DNA from: Carnegiea gigantea | Taxonomy: Eukaryota > Streptophyta > Magnoliopsida > Caryophyllales > Cactaceae | Direction of reading: 5' to 3' | Assembly (NCBI GenBank): GCA_029747015.1 | Contig: JAKOGI010000122.1 | Span: forward strand, 134,501 to 198,500 | DNA length: 64,000 bases | Shown: positions 47,174 to 59,888 of the stretch, in pieces | How positions within the stretch are numbered: position 1 is the stretch's first letter | How the letters are laid out: each line of letters begins with the position of its first letter | Translations under genes and position numbers: made by a program | Notes under the pieces: model-generated | Databases searched by the model: none | The model's input: only the letters and a program-made list of their open reading frames with translations | Told to the model about the DNA's origin: nothing

Positions 47174-48179
47174 TATAGCATGTGGCTCCAAGAGTCCAAG
47201 ACATCTATGTTCTTGGTCAAAGCAAGACTAAGCTATACATATGATCTTAACTTGAAAAGTTGATTTTAGGATGAAAGCTTAGCTATTTCCAAGTCAAAGT
47301 CAACTGTAATAACTTCAACAAGTCTATTTCAAGTAGCTTACAAAAGCCAGTTTGAAAACTTTAGAAAATGTTGTCCTCCTGTCACTACCCAAGTAAACTT
47401 ATTGGAAAGGAAGCTCTCCTGTCACCAACTCAAACCCATTCTAAAAACTTTGGCAAAGTTCCAGAGAGCCTTAAAGTCAGCAGCCTACCAAAGACTTTGG
47501 CGATAACTTTGAAACCACGCTGAGGGTAGTCCAAGGGACATGAATGATTTCCTCCACTAATGCTCCGCGAGATTCTTTAACTCTAGAGCTATAGTTCAAG
47601 ACATCCAATTCTTTCCAACTCTTCCTTACTTAGGACTCCCAAGCATGGGCATGCATTTATGACGGAAGATGAAACATTAATGGGATTGAACTAGCACTAA
47701 ATAAAGCCAAGTCTTTTTATATTTCTTTAATTTTTTGCATATTTTAGCTTTAATGTTTGAAGGTTAAGTGTGCTAGTTTAATGATTAATCTTTTCATTTG
47801 TCTAGGAGTTAGACTCATTTTCCCCTATAAATTGCAAAGTTTGTAATCCATTAGAGGAGAGAATTGAAATGAATCAATGAAAAAGTAGCTTGCTTGACTC
47901 TAAAGTCTCTATCTCATTATCCAAATGTTCTTGGTGGGAAGTTGAGTGGATCGTTTACATAGGTTAAGGGTGGCTAGGCTTTCAATCAACTCATTGGTGG
48001 ATGTTTAAGGTTGGTGGTGGCTTTTCCTTTACCCAAGTCATATTCTTGTTACTTTAATCTTTAGTTTTCATGTGTAAAGTCAGCTTAAACAATTATCATT
48101 GTCTACACTATTCCAAAGTCCAGTTTAATGACATTGGAATTTTACTAGACTGAATCAATTCAGGCATTGGCACGCTCTA
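47174..48179 (+). repeat. 3' LTR of element B (1006 bp)
   Basis: Colinear with 43243-44223. It starts TATAGCATGTGGCTCC (the TG has changed) and ends CACGCTCTA directly before AAAGG. Confidence 0.88.
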
Positions 48180-48184
48180 AAAGG

Positions 48185-49190
48185 TGAATGGAATACCTCA
48201 TATATACTATGCTGCTAGAACTCTATCTGATGCTAAAAAAAAAACTACTCAAAAAGAATTGTTGGTTGTGGTGTTTGCACTCGACAAATTCTGTCCATGC
48301 CTTTTGTTTTCAAAAGTTGATTGTGTTTACTGACCATGTTGTATTGAAACATTTATTGTTCAAGAATGACACCAAACCTAGACTCGTAAGGCAGATTTGT
48401 TGCTCCAAGAGTTTGACATTGAGATATGGGAAAGGTTTTAATAATTCAATTGCAAATAATTTATCTAGGATCTTTACTAAGTATACTAATGACTTATTTA
48501 GATTTCTAACCTTTTTCTAGATGAGCAACTATTTGGTATCATGTCACAAACCTCTCTCCCTTGGTTTCTTCAGATTGTCAATTACCTTGCCACTAGAAAG
48601 ATCCTTTCTTTTTAGTCTAAACAAGAGAAAGATAGGTTCTTCTTATAAGTAAGACATTACTATTAGAAAGACCCTTATCTATTTAAACATTGTTCTAACC
48701 AAGTGGTTCATAGGTGTGTCCTTAAGAGGGAAATCCATAGCATTTTGACCTTTTGTCATTCTAATACTTGTGGTGGCCATTTGGAGGCCCTAGGATAGCT
48801 ATTATGATCCTATAAGTGTTTTTTTATATGCCCACTCTATTTCATGATGCTCAGCATTTCTATCTTGCTTGTGAGTGTTGTTAGCATGGATGCCCTTTCC
48901 CGTCACCATATAATTGTCCCTTATTCTAATTGTTGAGATTTTTGATGTGCAGGGCATTGATTTTATGGGTTCCTTTCCCCTATCTTTTGGCTTTGTTTAT
49001 ATGTTGGTTGCTATTGATTTATGTGTCAGAGTGGATGGAAGCTGTAACTACTAGGACCAATGACCACAAGGTTGTGGTCAAGTTTGTAAAAGAATATATC
49101 TTCCACTGATATAGGACCCTTGGAGAACTTATTAGTAATGGAGGGAGTCACTTTTGTCACTAGTCTTTTGAGACTTTGCTTAGAAAGCCA
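48185..49190 (+). pseudogene. RNase H and integrase N-half of element C
   Basis: It continues the frame broken by element B: YYAARTLSDAKK, ELLVVVFALDKF, then the integrase zinc region (SNTCGGHLEA, HDAQHFYLACECC) and the catalytic core up to NGGSHFCH and FETLLRK. Many stops. The integrase resumes at 59889 after element D. Confidence 0.85.
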
Positions 49191-49211
49191 AAACTTGGTG
49201 TGGATTTTATG

Positions 49212-50194
49212 TTTGGTGATGGTTGTGAAGGTAATTTAGGAGTTTGAATTGTTGGGCTTATATAGAAATGATTTCCTCGTGCTGTTAGGTTATGTTGTTC
49301 TTTTCTCTGTTTCCTTCTACACTGAGGACAATGTAAGGTTTAGGTGTGAGGGGAAGGCAAAATGAAAATTTTAAGGAAAGTTAAACTTGAATATCTTTGA
49401 GTGAATTTAATTTTGGAAGAGTTTGAGTTTTCTGATTATGTATGTTTTGCTCTTATTATATGGATTTAATTCATGTGACTTGTGCTCATTAGAGATTGTT
49501 TCTAACTTTGAATAGTCGAAGACCAAAATTTTTGCTGTGCTAATACCACTATGTAGCCGATTTTGAGTTTGAGATGTAACCCTATTTACAATGTCATTAT
49601 GAATATTCGATAAGCATTGAGTTCCCCATTAACTTTTCAATTAATAAATAAAACAAATTGAATTAATTGAGTTCTGATTTCAGTAGCAATGTTCAGGTTC
49701 TATCTTTATCCATATCCTTAATTGCCTGAATATCTACTAAGTGGTTCTCTAAGTTTCATATTTATTCATATCTTTATCCACTCAAGAGAGCACATGAAAT
49801 CAAGTAACTCTCGAAAAAATTCAAAGTCTAAAAAAAAAATTAAAGAAAAAGAGAATAATAAATTGATTTGGCATTGGGGACTTGACTTTAAAGATGCTCT
49901 TGTGATTTTTGTTATGTGGGGTGAAATTTGGTGCTTACAGTTTACTACATGGTTTCGTTGTATGCTTAATTTGCTTGAATCTTGGCCTATTGATTTAGTT
50001 GAAATTAGAAATATTTGATAATGAGTTGTGGGTTGGTAGTGAGTTAATATACGTAATTTGGAGTGGGCATTCATAGTTAGATCACTTGATTTTGTTTCCT
50101 GATCTTATTCTTATTTTTCTTGATGGTTTAAATGAATATATGCATTAATGGTATTCTTTGCTCGAGGACTAGTAAAGTTTTGGTGTGGAGGAGT
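49212..50194 (+). other. Inverted 3' UTR of element D
   Basis: Starts TTTGGTGATGGTTGTGAAGG. It is the plus-strand counterpart of the minus-strand UTR at 51925-52090 and continues to a polypurine tract GTGTGGAGGAG at 50183-50193. The first ~170 bp exist twice in opposite orientation and differ at roughly 10% of sites. Confidence 0.8.
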
Positions 50195-51922
50195 TGATAA
50201 TTCATGTTTTTTGTGTAATTTTATTCTTCATTTTACCTACTCCTAAGTCTTTGAAATATATTTTTATGAGTAAATAATACATATTTTATGTAATTTTAAG
50301 GTAAAAATAAATATAGAAGAATTTGGGCAGAATTGGTCAATTCTATTGAGAACTCCCACATGTGCAACACCTAAAGTCTAAGCCCGAGAAGGGAAAAAAA
50401 AAAAAATAGGAAGGTGCAGTAGTGTGGGCCAATGCTGGCAGCCCAGTTTCTGGCCTAGGCTGCAGACCTCAGCCTGGTTGCCCCCTCATCCTCTCCTCTT
50501 CTCTCTTTCTTGCTCTCTCTTTATCTCTGCCTAGGCTTGCCCTTCCTAGCATTTGTAGCCCATCAGATGGCCCCATCCCAGTTGCCTGTTCTCTCACTCT
50601 CCCTTAATTCTCTTGCCCAGCTCCATTTGGGCTGGTTGTGTCCCACGGCCTAATCCGCTTGCCTATCCATTTCCACTTCTTCCCCTCTCTCTGGTTGGGC
50701 CTGTTGATCTCGGCCCAATCCACACCCCATCAGCAGCTTCAGCCTCCAACCCGCTAAGATTTAGTTGAGAAACCGTAAGGAATCTAGTCAAAGCTAATTA
50801 ATTTTAATTAATTGTTAGTTTAAGACTAGCCATTTTTCTTGCACTATAACCACCAATTAATTAATTGAAATTAATTTTCATTAATTTTTGGGCACCAAAA
50901 GGGTTTGGATTTGTAATATAAACAGGGAGAAAACTCATTCATTCTATCCATTCATCCATTCACCCATTCAAGTATCCAAGCATTCTTCTATCTTCCATCT
51001 TCTATTTTTCTTTAGAGAGTTGAGAGTATTTTGTAAGACAAAATCATTTAGGTTGAGGATTTTAGAAGAAAATAAGCTTTACTAGCTATTTTTTTCTCTT
51101 CTCTTTTCATCTCATTTGTGAGTCACATTTGAGAGTTTACACTTAATTTTATCATTTTGTGTAATTGAGTACAAAACTTTGGGCATAGGAAGTGAAATAT
51201 ACCAACTTCAATGGTGTTTTTTTGGTAACTGCGACCAGCTAAACTACTCATTTTTAGGATTAGGATGGATTCTTGATATTCTAATTTCTTATGGGGTTAT
51301 TTTTGTCTCTTTAATTGCATAATTTTCAGTTTATACTTGATTGTAGTCTATTTATGCATCTTAATACTAATGTTTGATCATGTTGATTACACTAGTTTCA
51401 TTTGCTATCTTAAATGAATATTAGACTTTGTAGGCTAATATGGTGATTATGTAATTGGGTTTAAAATTATAATTGTTAAAATTGAATAATTTATACTAGA
51501 AATTAGATGAGTTTTGTCTAGAAAGAATGGCTCATGCTAAACCACTAGATAAATAATCTTATTTGATAATTGTAATCATCTGTTTAATTTATAGTCTAAT
51601 GCTTGTAGCTTAGGTTGAACAAGAGACAAATTGAACCCCTATTTGAATTAGTAAATCAATATTTGCATCAATGATGAAATCCAAAATCCTAAATTTTTCT
51701 TTCATTTGATTTCCCTTCACTCTCTTGACTTATTTACTCTTCTTTTGTTCCGTTAATCCACATCGATAATTGAACTCCTCAATTGAATAATTCTTTATAA
51801 TCGGAAAGGCTAAATTCAAAATCACTATTGTTCCTTATGAGATCAACACCCCTATACTCACTAGTCTACAATTAACTTTTTGCACTTGCAAGTAAAGAGT
51901 TTTAAAACTAAGCATAAAATCC
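50195..51922 (+). repeat. LTR of element D in inverted (plus) orientation
   Basis: Starts TGATAATTCATG and is colinear with the reverse complement of 58162-59888 at about 90% identity by eye. It lacks only the last few bases (CACACCA) and runs into minus-strand UTR at GTATAAATTTTC. The GC-rich part at 50420-50760 encodes chance proline-rich frames. Confidence 0.88.
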
Positions 51923-52199
51923 GTATAAATTTTCATTTTGCCTTCCCCTTACATTGTCCTCAATGTAGAAAACAATAAGAGAGAGGGAAATGGAGAAAAG
52001 AACAACACAACCTGACAGTACAAGAAAATCATTTCCATATAAGCCCAACAATTCAAACTCCCAAAGTACCTTCACAACCATCACCAAACACAAAAGCTAA
52101 AAACCAAGCGAAGAATCGCACCTAAAATACATAAGCATACGAAAAAGAAAAAGAATTAAAAAACTCAAACTCACCTAAAAAGATTGGGTTGCCTCCCAA

Positions 52200-53434
52200 C
52201 AAGCACTAAGTTTTACATCTTCAGCCAGATAAGGTCACACCCACTAATTATAGTGGACAAGGTCTACTAGATTGATGGATTCAATCAAGCCAAGGTCAAT
52301 ATCATGAGTCACAACAGGTTTCAAACATTGGCCATTGACCATGAGAACTCGACCATCTTGAGGATCCAAAATTTGGACCGCTCCAGAGGAAAATAATTAT
52401 TGGACAACAAAAGGACCATCCCATCTAATCTCAACTTGCCAGGAAACAGCTTAAGCTTAGAGTTAAAAAGCCAAACCATCTGATTAGGTTCAAAAGATTT
52501 ATAAGAAATCATTTTATCATGAAAAGCTTTGGTTTCGGCTTTATAAATCTTAGCATTCTCATAGGCTTCATTACGCAATATTCATCCAACTCATTCAATT
52601 GAAGTCTACGGTTAGAAACTGCTTGTTTTATATCAAAATTAAAAGCTTTAATAGCCCAAAAAGCATGGTGTTCTAATTCAACTGGCAAGTGATAAGCTTT
52701 ACCAAAAAGAAGCTAGTAAGAGGACATCCCAATAGGAGTCTTATAAGCAGTACGATGGGCCCATAGAGTATCATGCAATCTCAGAGACCAGTCTTTCCTA
52801 TTAGGTCGAACTGTTTTCTCAAGTATAGACTTGATCTCAAAATTGGACACCTCAACTTGGCCATTAGTCTGAGGGTGATAAGGAGTAGCTACTTTGTGAG
52901 TCACAGAATACTTTCTAAGTAAAGCCTCAAAAGATTGATGACAAAAGTGACTCCCTCCATCACTAATAAGAGCTCGAGGGGTACCATACCGACAGAAAAT
53001 GCACTCTTTCACAAACTTGACCACAACCTTGTGGTCATTGGTCCTAGTATCCTAAGCTTCCACCTACTTTTACACATAATTAATAGCAACCAATATATAT
53101 GCAAACCCAAAAGATGGGGCCTCACACACTGAATATCTTAACAATCAGAATAAGAGAAAGGGACATCGTATCATGACGGGACAGCCACCTGTACATTGAC
53201 AACGCTCACAAGCAAGACAGATTCGATGAGCATCTTGAAACAGAGTGGGCCAAAAGAACCCACTTTGTAGGACTTTAGCAGCTGTCCTACGACCTCCATA
53301 GTGACCACCACATGCATAAGAGTGACAAAAAGTAAGAATACTATGAATTTCACTCTCAGGAACACATTTACGTACCACTTGGTCAGGACAATGTTTGAAA
53401 AGATAAGGATCTTCCCAATAAAACATCTTGCCAA
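52200..53434 (-). pseudogene. Integrase of element D
   Basis: The HHCC domain at 53426-53180 (YWEDPYLFKHCPDQ, HSYACGGHYGG, CERCQ) is followed by the catalytic core in 53024-52713 ([27 protein letters not shown]) and a C-terminal domain in 52578-52321 ([17 protein letters not shown]). Frame breaks separate the three parts. Typical of the Athila lineage. No env-like ORF is found between integrase and the 3' UTR. Confidence 0.88.
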
Positions 53435-53532
53435 TAGTAATGTCTTACATGTGAGAAGAACCTATCTTTCTCTTGTTTGGACCAGTGAGGAGAAATCTTC
53501 CCAGTGACAAGGTAGTTCATAATATGAATGAA

Positions 53533-53841
53533 CTAAGGGAGAGGAGCATGTGACACAGCAAATAGTTGCTCATTGGGAAAGGGATCAAAAAATCCAACTA
53601 AGTCATCAGTATACTTAGTAAAGATTCTAGACAAGTAACTTGTAACTGAATTTTCTGAACCTTTTCTATCTTTTATTTCAACATAAAACTCTTGGAACAA
53701 CAAAATCCATCTAATAAGTCTTGGGCTAGTATCATTCTTAGCCAACAAGTGTTTTAATGCATCATAATCAGTAAACATAATCACTTTTGAACACAAAAGG
53801 TATGGATGGAATTTATCAAGTGCAAATACAATAGTTAGCAA
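53533..53841 (-). pseudogene. RNase H of element D
   Basis: The open frame contains LTIVFALDKFHPYLL, FTDYDALKHLL (TDH-like motif with Tyr for His) and LSRIFTKYTDDL at the end. It is separated by a frame change from the RT upstream. Confidence 0.85.
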
Positions 53842-55016
53842 CTCTTTTTCAGTAGTTGAATAATTCTTTTCAGCATACTAGCATAGTAACTGACATGAGG
53901 CATTCTATTCATCCTTTGGCCCAAAACAGCTCTAATAGCAAAATTAGATGCATCACACATAATCTGAAATGGCAAAGAAAAATCAGCGGGTTGCACAATA
54001 GGGGTTGACACCAATAAAGATAGAAGATTTTCAAAAGTTTTAACACAAAACTCATCAATCACAAAAGGAGCATCTTTAGTAAGGAGATTAGTAAGTGGGC
54101 AAGCCGCTTTACTAAAATCCTTAATAAATCTCCTATAGAAACCAGTATGACCAAGGAATGATCTGGCTTGCTTCACAGAAGAAGGCACAGGCAAATTAGA
54201 GATCAAATCAACTTTGACTTTATCAACCTTAATCCCTTTTTTGGACACTTTATGACCCAGCACAATCTCTTCTGGGACCATGAAATGACTGTTTTCAAAA
54301 CTCAAGACCAAATTCACTTCTTCACATCTTTTTAGCACAGTGGATAAATTAATAAGACACACATCAAAAGCAGAACCAAAAATAGAGAAATCATCCATAA
54401 ACACCTCTATGAAATTATCTATATAATTAGAAAATATGGCCATCATGCATATCTGGAAGGTGGAAAGAGCATTACATAACCCAAAAGGTATCCTCTCATA
54501 GGCAAAGGTACCTAATGGGCATGTGAAGGTAGTTTTCTCTTGATCCTCAAGATAGAGAGGTATTTGATTGTAACTAGAATATCCATCTAAAAAGCAATAA
54601 GAACTTTGTCTAGCTAATTTTTCTAAAACTTGATCAATGAATGGGAGGGAAAAATGGTTCTTCCTGGTGATATAATTCAGCTTTCTGTAATCAATGGTCA
54701 TCCTCCACCCTGTGGTCTGTCAAGTGGGAATCAATTCACCTTTATTATTCTTATCCACATTTATGTTAGATTTCTTACGGACTACTTAAACAGAACTAAC
54801 CCTTTGACTATCAAAAATATGGTAGATAATGCCTATATCTAAAAGCTTTACCACCACTTTCTGGACAACTTCTTTCATATGAGGGTTTAATTTGTGTTGC
54901 ATTTGCCTAACAGGTTTAGCATCGTTCTCTAAATGAATTCTGCGTATACAAATTGTAGGACTAATCCCCTTTAAATTAGCAACTGACCACTTAATATCAC
55001 CCTTATGATCAGACAA
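53835..55016 (-). pseudogene. Reverse transcriptase of element D
   Basis: The N-terminal piece is 55016-54786 (IKWSVANLKGISPTICI, NPHMKEVVQK). It is followed after a frame break by a 288-residue frame (54701-53835) with DYRKLNYITRKNHF, the catalytic box FMDD at 54390-54401, GHKVSKKGI and the connection SFLGHTGFYRRFIKD. It is the best-preserved RT of the window and diagnostic for Athila. Confidence 0.9.
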
Positions 55017-55028
55017 AACACGGATTAA

Positions 55029-55760
55029 CTATTCCTCTTGATCACAAGATAAAAGAGGAGATATAATAACAGGTAGGGTCTCTTTAGGGCCTAGAAACAC
55101 ATACTTAAGTGAATTAGGTAAAGGTTTTAGCTTAAGTTTGGGTGGAGATACAACAGAGGGTGGCATAGGAGAACTAGCCAAAGAGGGAAGTGGTTCATAA
55201 GTGGACACCCAAGAGGAAGACTTAAGGTGAGGAGTGGAGTCAAGAGTAGAATCCATCTCATCTATTGTACTACCTAAGTTAACCAACCTCAAATCCCTAT
55301 GGGAAAGGCAGGTTCCCAAGGGATCATTTCTCAGAATAGCAGGCAAAGCTTTTTCAATCATTTCATCAATTGCATCAACCAAGAAGTATTCAGATTCATC
55401 TTCAAACACAGGTTGAGCAGAAGATTTGAAAATGTTAAGCCTAACCCTCATGTTCATGACCGAGATATCCGTCACTCCTGACCTACAGTTAATGGTGGCA
55501 TTAGCTGTGGCTAGGAAGGAACGTCCTAAAATAAGAAGGATCTGCTTAGAAGCATGACTGGGGTCCATGTCCAATATAATAAAATTAACAAGAAAGAATG
55601 CTTTATCAATTTGGACTAAGACATCATCTATCCATCCCTTAGGAGTCCTAACTGACCTATCAGCAAGTTGAAGGGTACAGTGGAAGGTTTTAGTTCACCT
55701 ATTCCCAACTCTAAGTAAACAAAATATGGTATCAAATTAACACTAGAGCCCAAATCCAAA
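55029..55760 (-). pseudogene. Protease region of element D
   Basis: The 55574-55029 frame begins in the second half of an Athila-type protease (MDPSHASKQILLILGRSFLAT) and continues into a Ser/Pro-rich linker to RT. The upstream part with ADRSVRTPKGWIDDVLV lies in another frame near 55600-55660, and the active-site aspartate region (about 55740) is degenerate. Confidence 0.78.
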
Positions 55761-55989
55761 AGTAACCTTTTAATTTTGTGATTACCAATAAAACATAAAA
55801 TGGTAGGGACATCGGGATCTTTGAACTTAATGGAGTATCACATTTTAAAATTGAGCTCACTTGTTCACTTAGAATAACCTTTTTGTACTTGTCATCTTTA
55901 GATTTCCTTTTAAAAGTACATGTGTCTTTAAGGAGCTTAGCATAAGCTAGGATCTGTCTAATCGCTTCTAAGAGGGGAAGATTGACCTT

Positions 55990-57440
55990 AACTTGTTTAA
56001 AGGTCTCCAGGATCTCTTTGCTTATCTGTCATGGAAGGGAATAGTGCATCCAAAGCTTGAGGGTAAGGAACCCTTGACTTATATGTCATAGTAGGGTCAG
56101 ACACAGCAGGAGAAGGGGATGGTTCATTCTCTTTTTCAATCTCAAGGTCACTCTCCATGGTCCTAAATCTTTCCTTTTTATCATATTCCTTTTCACTCAC
56201 CTTGTTGTCTACTTCTTTACCACTCTTAAGAACTATAATAGCTTTTAATTGTTCAAATTATTGGCCTTTAGCGTTCTATGGGATGACTTGGAAGTTTTGC
56301 TTCTTCTCTTTTACCTACAGCTATGGCTAGTTACCTAAGTTGGGTTTCTAACTTAGCTATAGATTGTGAGTGAGAATCAAAAATATGCATTTTAAACTCA
56401 ATTTCTTGGACCTTAGAATCAACATTTTGCACAATAGAGGCTAAGGTACCAACGACAGAAATTACCTTGTTTATATCAGAGCTCTCATATGGAGCTGGAT
56501 AGGAAGAGGGAGGAGTGTATCTCTAGTTTTGGATACCAAGAGGGGTAGGTCTGCTAGACTGTGTTTGAGGATTCTCAATATTTTGAGAAATTCGTGAAAA
56601 ATTAAGGTGATTCCTCCAACCATGATTATAGGTATTAGAATAAAGGTTGTTGGATGGAGGAAATCCGTGGGCAGTGTTTACTTGTTCAATCACACAATTA
56701 GACTTACCAATAAGAGGACAGTCAATAAAAGCATGCATGAGACTAGCACAAATCGAACACACATCATCCATAGAAGGGGCATTAAACACTTTATTCATGC
56801 ACAACAATTGATCAAATTTCTTAGCTAAAGCATCAAATTTACTAGAAAGGTCAACTGAATATGAAACCTCATAAATTCCCCCTGTATTTCCTAATTGCCT
56901 GGGCAAATCAGAATATGAGAAAGTAACATGCAAGTGTGAATTTTCACTAAAATGTTCAAACAATTTCCAAGCTTCTTTGGGAGTTTGTACAAGAAACTAT
57001 CACCACATGATACATTAACCATTTTCCTATTATGCTTATCTAAGTCAGAGTAAAAACTCTAGACAAGTTGCCACATAGGTACCTCATGGTCAGGACAGCT
57101 TTGCAACAACTCTTTAAACCTTTTCCAACTTTCATGCAATTGTTTATTTTTATTTTGTGAGGAGGTAGTTATAGCACATCTTAAGGTAGTCAGTTTACCA
57201 TTAGAGAAAAACATTTTCAAGAATTTCTGTTGCAATTCATCCCAAGTGGTGATATTTGTCTTAGTGTCCAACCAAGTTTTAGCTTTATCTTTTAAAGAAA
57301 AAGGAAAAAGCCGCAGGCGAAGAGCATTATCAGAAATATTATTCAAGAAATAGTGGAACAAATCTCTAAAAATGCATTAATATGCTTGAAAGGATTTTCA
57401 GACTCTAGCCCATAAAATGACGGGAGCATTTGGATAAAGA
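55990..57440 (-). pseudogene. gag: gag of element D
   Basis: The 57361-57059 frame holds the core (RLFPFSLKDKAKTWLDTK, TTWDELQQKFLKMFF, WKRFKELLQSCPDHE). The 56963-56523 frame holds the zinc knuckle CSICASLMHAFIDC (C-X2-C-X4-H-X4-C). The linker VPYPQALDALF is near 56050. A frame change just upstream of 57361 hides the usual start. Confidence 0.86.
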
Positions 57441-58137
57441 ATGTTTAATCTCAAATGGCACCGTAACAGTGGGCATACATATCTTGTAGGTGAGTCATAT
57501 GTGGTGGGATTAAAATACTTCTTAAGTTACTTAGGTGGTAGAGTTTATTCTTTAGGCATCTTTCTATTAGATTTCTTTTTCTTAACTCTTATCTTACGAA
57601 GAGAGCATTCAATTTCAGGATTATATTGTATGAGATCTGAGGATAAAGAACGTCTACCACGCAGAAACCCATAAACAACAAAGAGAAAAGAATGAAATGA
57701 CTGCAATAATAAAAACAAAATAAAAAGAAAAGAGAAGAGACAGATAAGAAGGAAAAAAACTAAACAAATAAAAAAAGGATCCAAGGGAAGAGGGAAAATC
57801 TGAAAAAAATAAAGCAAAACAAAAAAATGAAAAGAGAAAAAAAGAGAAAAAAATGAAATAAAAGAGTGGGGGATTGTTAGATTAGATGCAATCAATAAAA
57901 TAAAGAAATAAAAGAGTTGGATTAGTATAGAATAGATTAGAAGGGATAAGGAAAATAGTTAGATCAGAAGGGAGAGGGAAGAACAAAAATAAAATGGTTA
58001 GATTAGGAGGGATTAGGGAATGAAACAATAAAAATAAAAGGGAAGAGGGTGGAGAATAAATAAATGAAATCCTTAGATTAGCAGGGAAGAGGGAAAAAAT
58101 AAATAAAAGAAAAGGAAAACTCAAAAATCACTATTTA
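57441..58137 (-). other. Leader of element D with strong purine/pyrimidine strand asymmetry
   Basis: No conserved coding. From about 57690 to 58130 the plus strand is almost entirely A and G, so the element RNA is pyrimidine-rich. The minus-strand frames at 57895-57545 and 58124-57882 look like membrane proteins only because of this bias. Confidence 0.7.
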
Positions 58138-58155
58138 TTCCCGGCAACAGCGCCA
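58138..58155 (-). other. Primer binding site of element D
   Basis: On the minus strand TGGCGCTGTTGCCGGGAA, the primer-site type used by Athila elements (TGGCGCCGTTGCCGGGG), six bases from the LTR end. Confidence 0.85.
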
Positions 58156-58161
58156 AATATT

Positions 58162-59888
58162 TGGTGTGAATTTTATATTTAGTTTTGAAACCCTTTTTAC
58201 TTGCACGTGCACCAGATTAATTGTAGACTAGCGAGTAGAGGAATATCGATCCCACAAGGAATAATAGTGATTTTGAATTTAGCCTTTCTGATTATAAAGA
58301 ATTATTCAATTGAGGAGTTCAATTATCGACGTGGATTAACGGAACAAAAGAAGAGTAAATAAGTCAAGAGAGTGAAGAGAAATCAAATGAGAGAAAAATC
58401 TAGGATTTTGAATTTCACCATTGATGCAAATATTGATTTAGTAATTCAAATGGGGGTTTAATTTGCCTATTGTTCAATCTAAGCTACAAACATTAGTCTA
58501 TAAACTAAAAAGATGATTACAATTATCAAATGAGAATATTTTTCTAGTGGTTTAGCATGAGCCATTCTTTCTAGACATAACTCATCTAATTTCTAGTATA
58601 AATTATTCAATTTTAACAATTATAATTTTAAGCCCAATTACATAATCGTCATATTAGTCTACAAGGTCTAATATTTATCTGAGATAGCAAATTAAACTAG
58701 TGTAATCAACTTGATTAAATATTAGTATTAAGATGCACAAATAGATCATGATCAAACATAAACTCAAAATTATGCAATTAAAGAGACAAAAATAATCCAT
58801 AAGAAATTAGAAAAATAATATTATTATCAACGATCCATTCTAATCCTAGAAATGAGTAGTTTAGCCGACCATAGTTAGCAAAACACCATTGAAGTTGGTG
58901 TATTTCACTTCCTACACCCAGACGTTTTTACTCAATTGCATAAAATGATGAAATTAAGTGTAAACTTTCAAGTGTAACTCACAAATGAGGTGAGAAGGGA
59001 AGAGGAAAAAAATAGCTGATAAAGCTTATTTTCTTCTAAACCCCTCAACCCAAATGATTTTGTCTTACAAAATACTCTCAACTTTCTAAAGAAAAATAAA
59101 AGATGGAAGACAGCAGAATGCTTAGATGCTTGAATGGGTGAATAGATGAATGGATGGAATGAATGAGTTTTTCCCCTTTTTATAGTGGAAATCCAACCCC
59201 TTTTAGCGCCCAAAAATTAATGAAAATTAATTTCAATTAATTAATTGGTGGTTATAGTGTAAGAAAAATGACTAGCCTTAAGCTAACAATTAATTGAAAT
59301 TAATTAGCATTGATTAGGTTACTTGTGGTTTCTCAACTAAATCTTGGCTCCTTGGGGGCTGGAGCTACTGATGGGGTGCGGATTGGGTTGAGATCAACAG
59401 GCCCAACCGGAGAGAGGGGAAGACGTGGAAATGGATAGGCAGACGGACTGCGCCGTAGGACAGAACCAGCCCAAATGGAGCTGGGTAAGAGAATGAGAGG
59501 TGAGTGAGAGAAGAGGTAGCTGGGGTGGGGCCGTGAGTGCTGAGAAGGTAGGCGTAGGTGGAGATAAAGAGAGAGTGAGGAAGAAAGAAGAGGAGAGGTT
59601 GAGGGGAGGCAACCGGGCTGAGGTCTACAGCCTGGGCCACGAACTGGGCTGCCAGCATTGGCCCATACGGCTGCACCTTCCTTTTTTTTCCCTTTTTAGG
59701 CTTGGACTTTAGGCGTTGCACATGTGGGAGATCCAAATAGAATTGATCAATTCTACCCAAATTCTTCTACATTTATTTTTACTTGAAAATTACTTAAAAT
59801 ATGTATTATTTACTCATAAAAATATATTTCAAAGACTTAAAGGTAGGTAAAATGAAGGATAAAATTACATATAAAATATGAATTATCA
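58162..59888 (-). repeat. 5' LTR of element D (1727 bp)
   Basis: On the minus strand it starts TGATAATTCATATTTT at 59888 and ends TTCACACCA at 58162. The GC-rich part at 59365-59700 corresponds to 50420-50760 of the inverted copy. Confidence 0.9.

Larger units (their letters stand above)
43243..48179 (+). mobile_element. Chromovirus-like Ty3/gypsy element B nested in C (4.9 kb)
   Basis: The 5' LTR is 43243-44223 and the 3' LTR 47174-48179. The perfect 5 bp target duplication AAAGG (43238-43242 and 48180-48184) interrupts the RNase H frame of element C. A tRNA-Met primer site TGGTATCAGAGCCAGG is at 44226-44241. RT, RNase H and part of integrase are present but full of stops. Gag is largely lost and the integrase C-terminus is missing. 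The domain sequences resemble the chromovirus group with YFDDILVYSK-type RT; the exact clade is not certain. The LTRs differ at roughly 14% of sites by eye. Confidence 0.9.
49195..59888 (-). mobile_element. Athila-like element D (minus) nested in the integrase of C, with an inverted 3' end
   Basis: The 5' LTR (minus) is 58162-59888 with a primer site at 58138-58155. Gag, protease, RT, RNase H and integrase follow downwards to about 52320. The expected minus-oriented 3' UTR and LTR are instead present in plus orientation (49212-51922), preceded by only about 17 bp of the proper LTR end (49195-49211). The host integrase reads on from LLRK (49187) to YSMTHK (59889), which shows that everything between is one insertion. 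No TSD is recognisable. Several stops; not functional. Confidence 0.85.

Noticed and set aside
57545..58124. Minus-strand ORFs that look like multi-pass membrane proteins or an env gene
   Set aside because: Phe/Leu/Ser content follows from the pyrimidine-rich leader, and they lie between the primer site and gag, not where env would be.
59365..59760. Proline/serine-rich ORFs in the D LTR (also 50422-50607)
   Set aside because: Located in the GC-rich part of the LTR, not conserved in frame between the two LTR copies.
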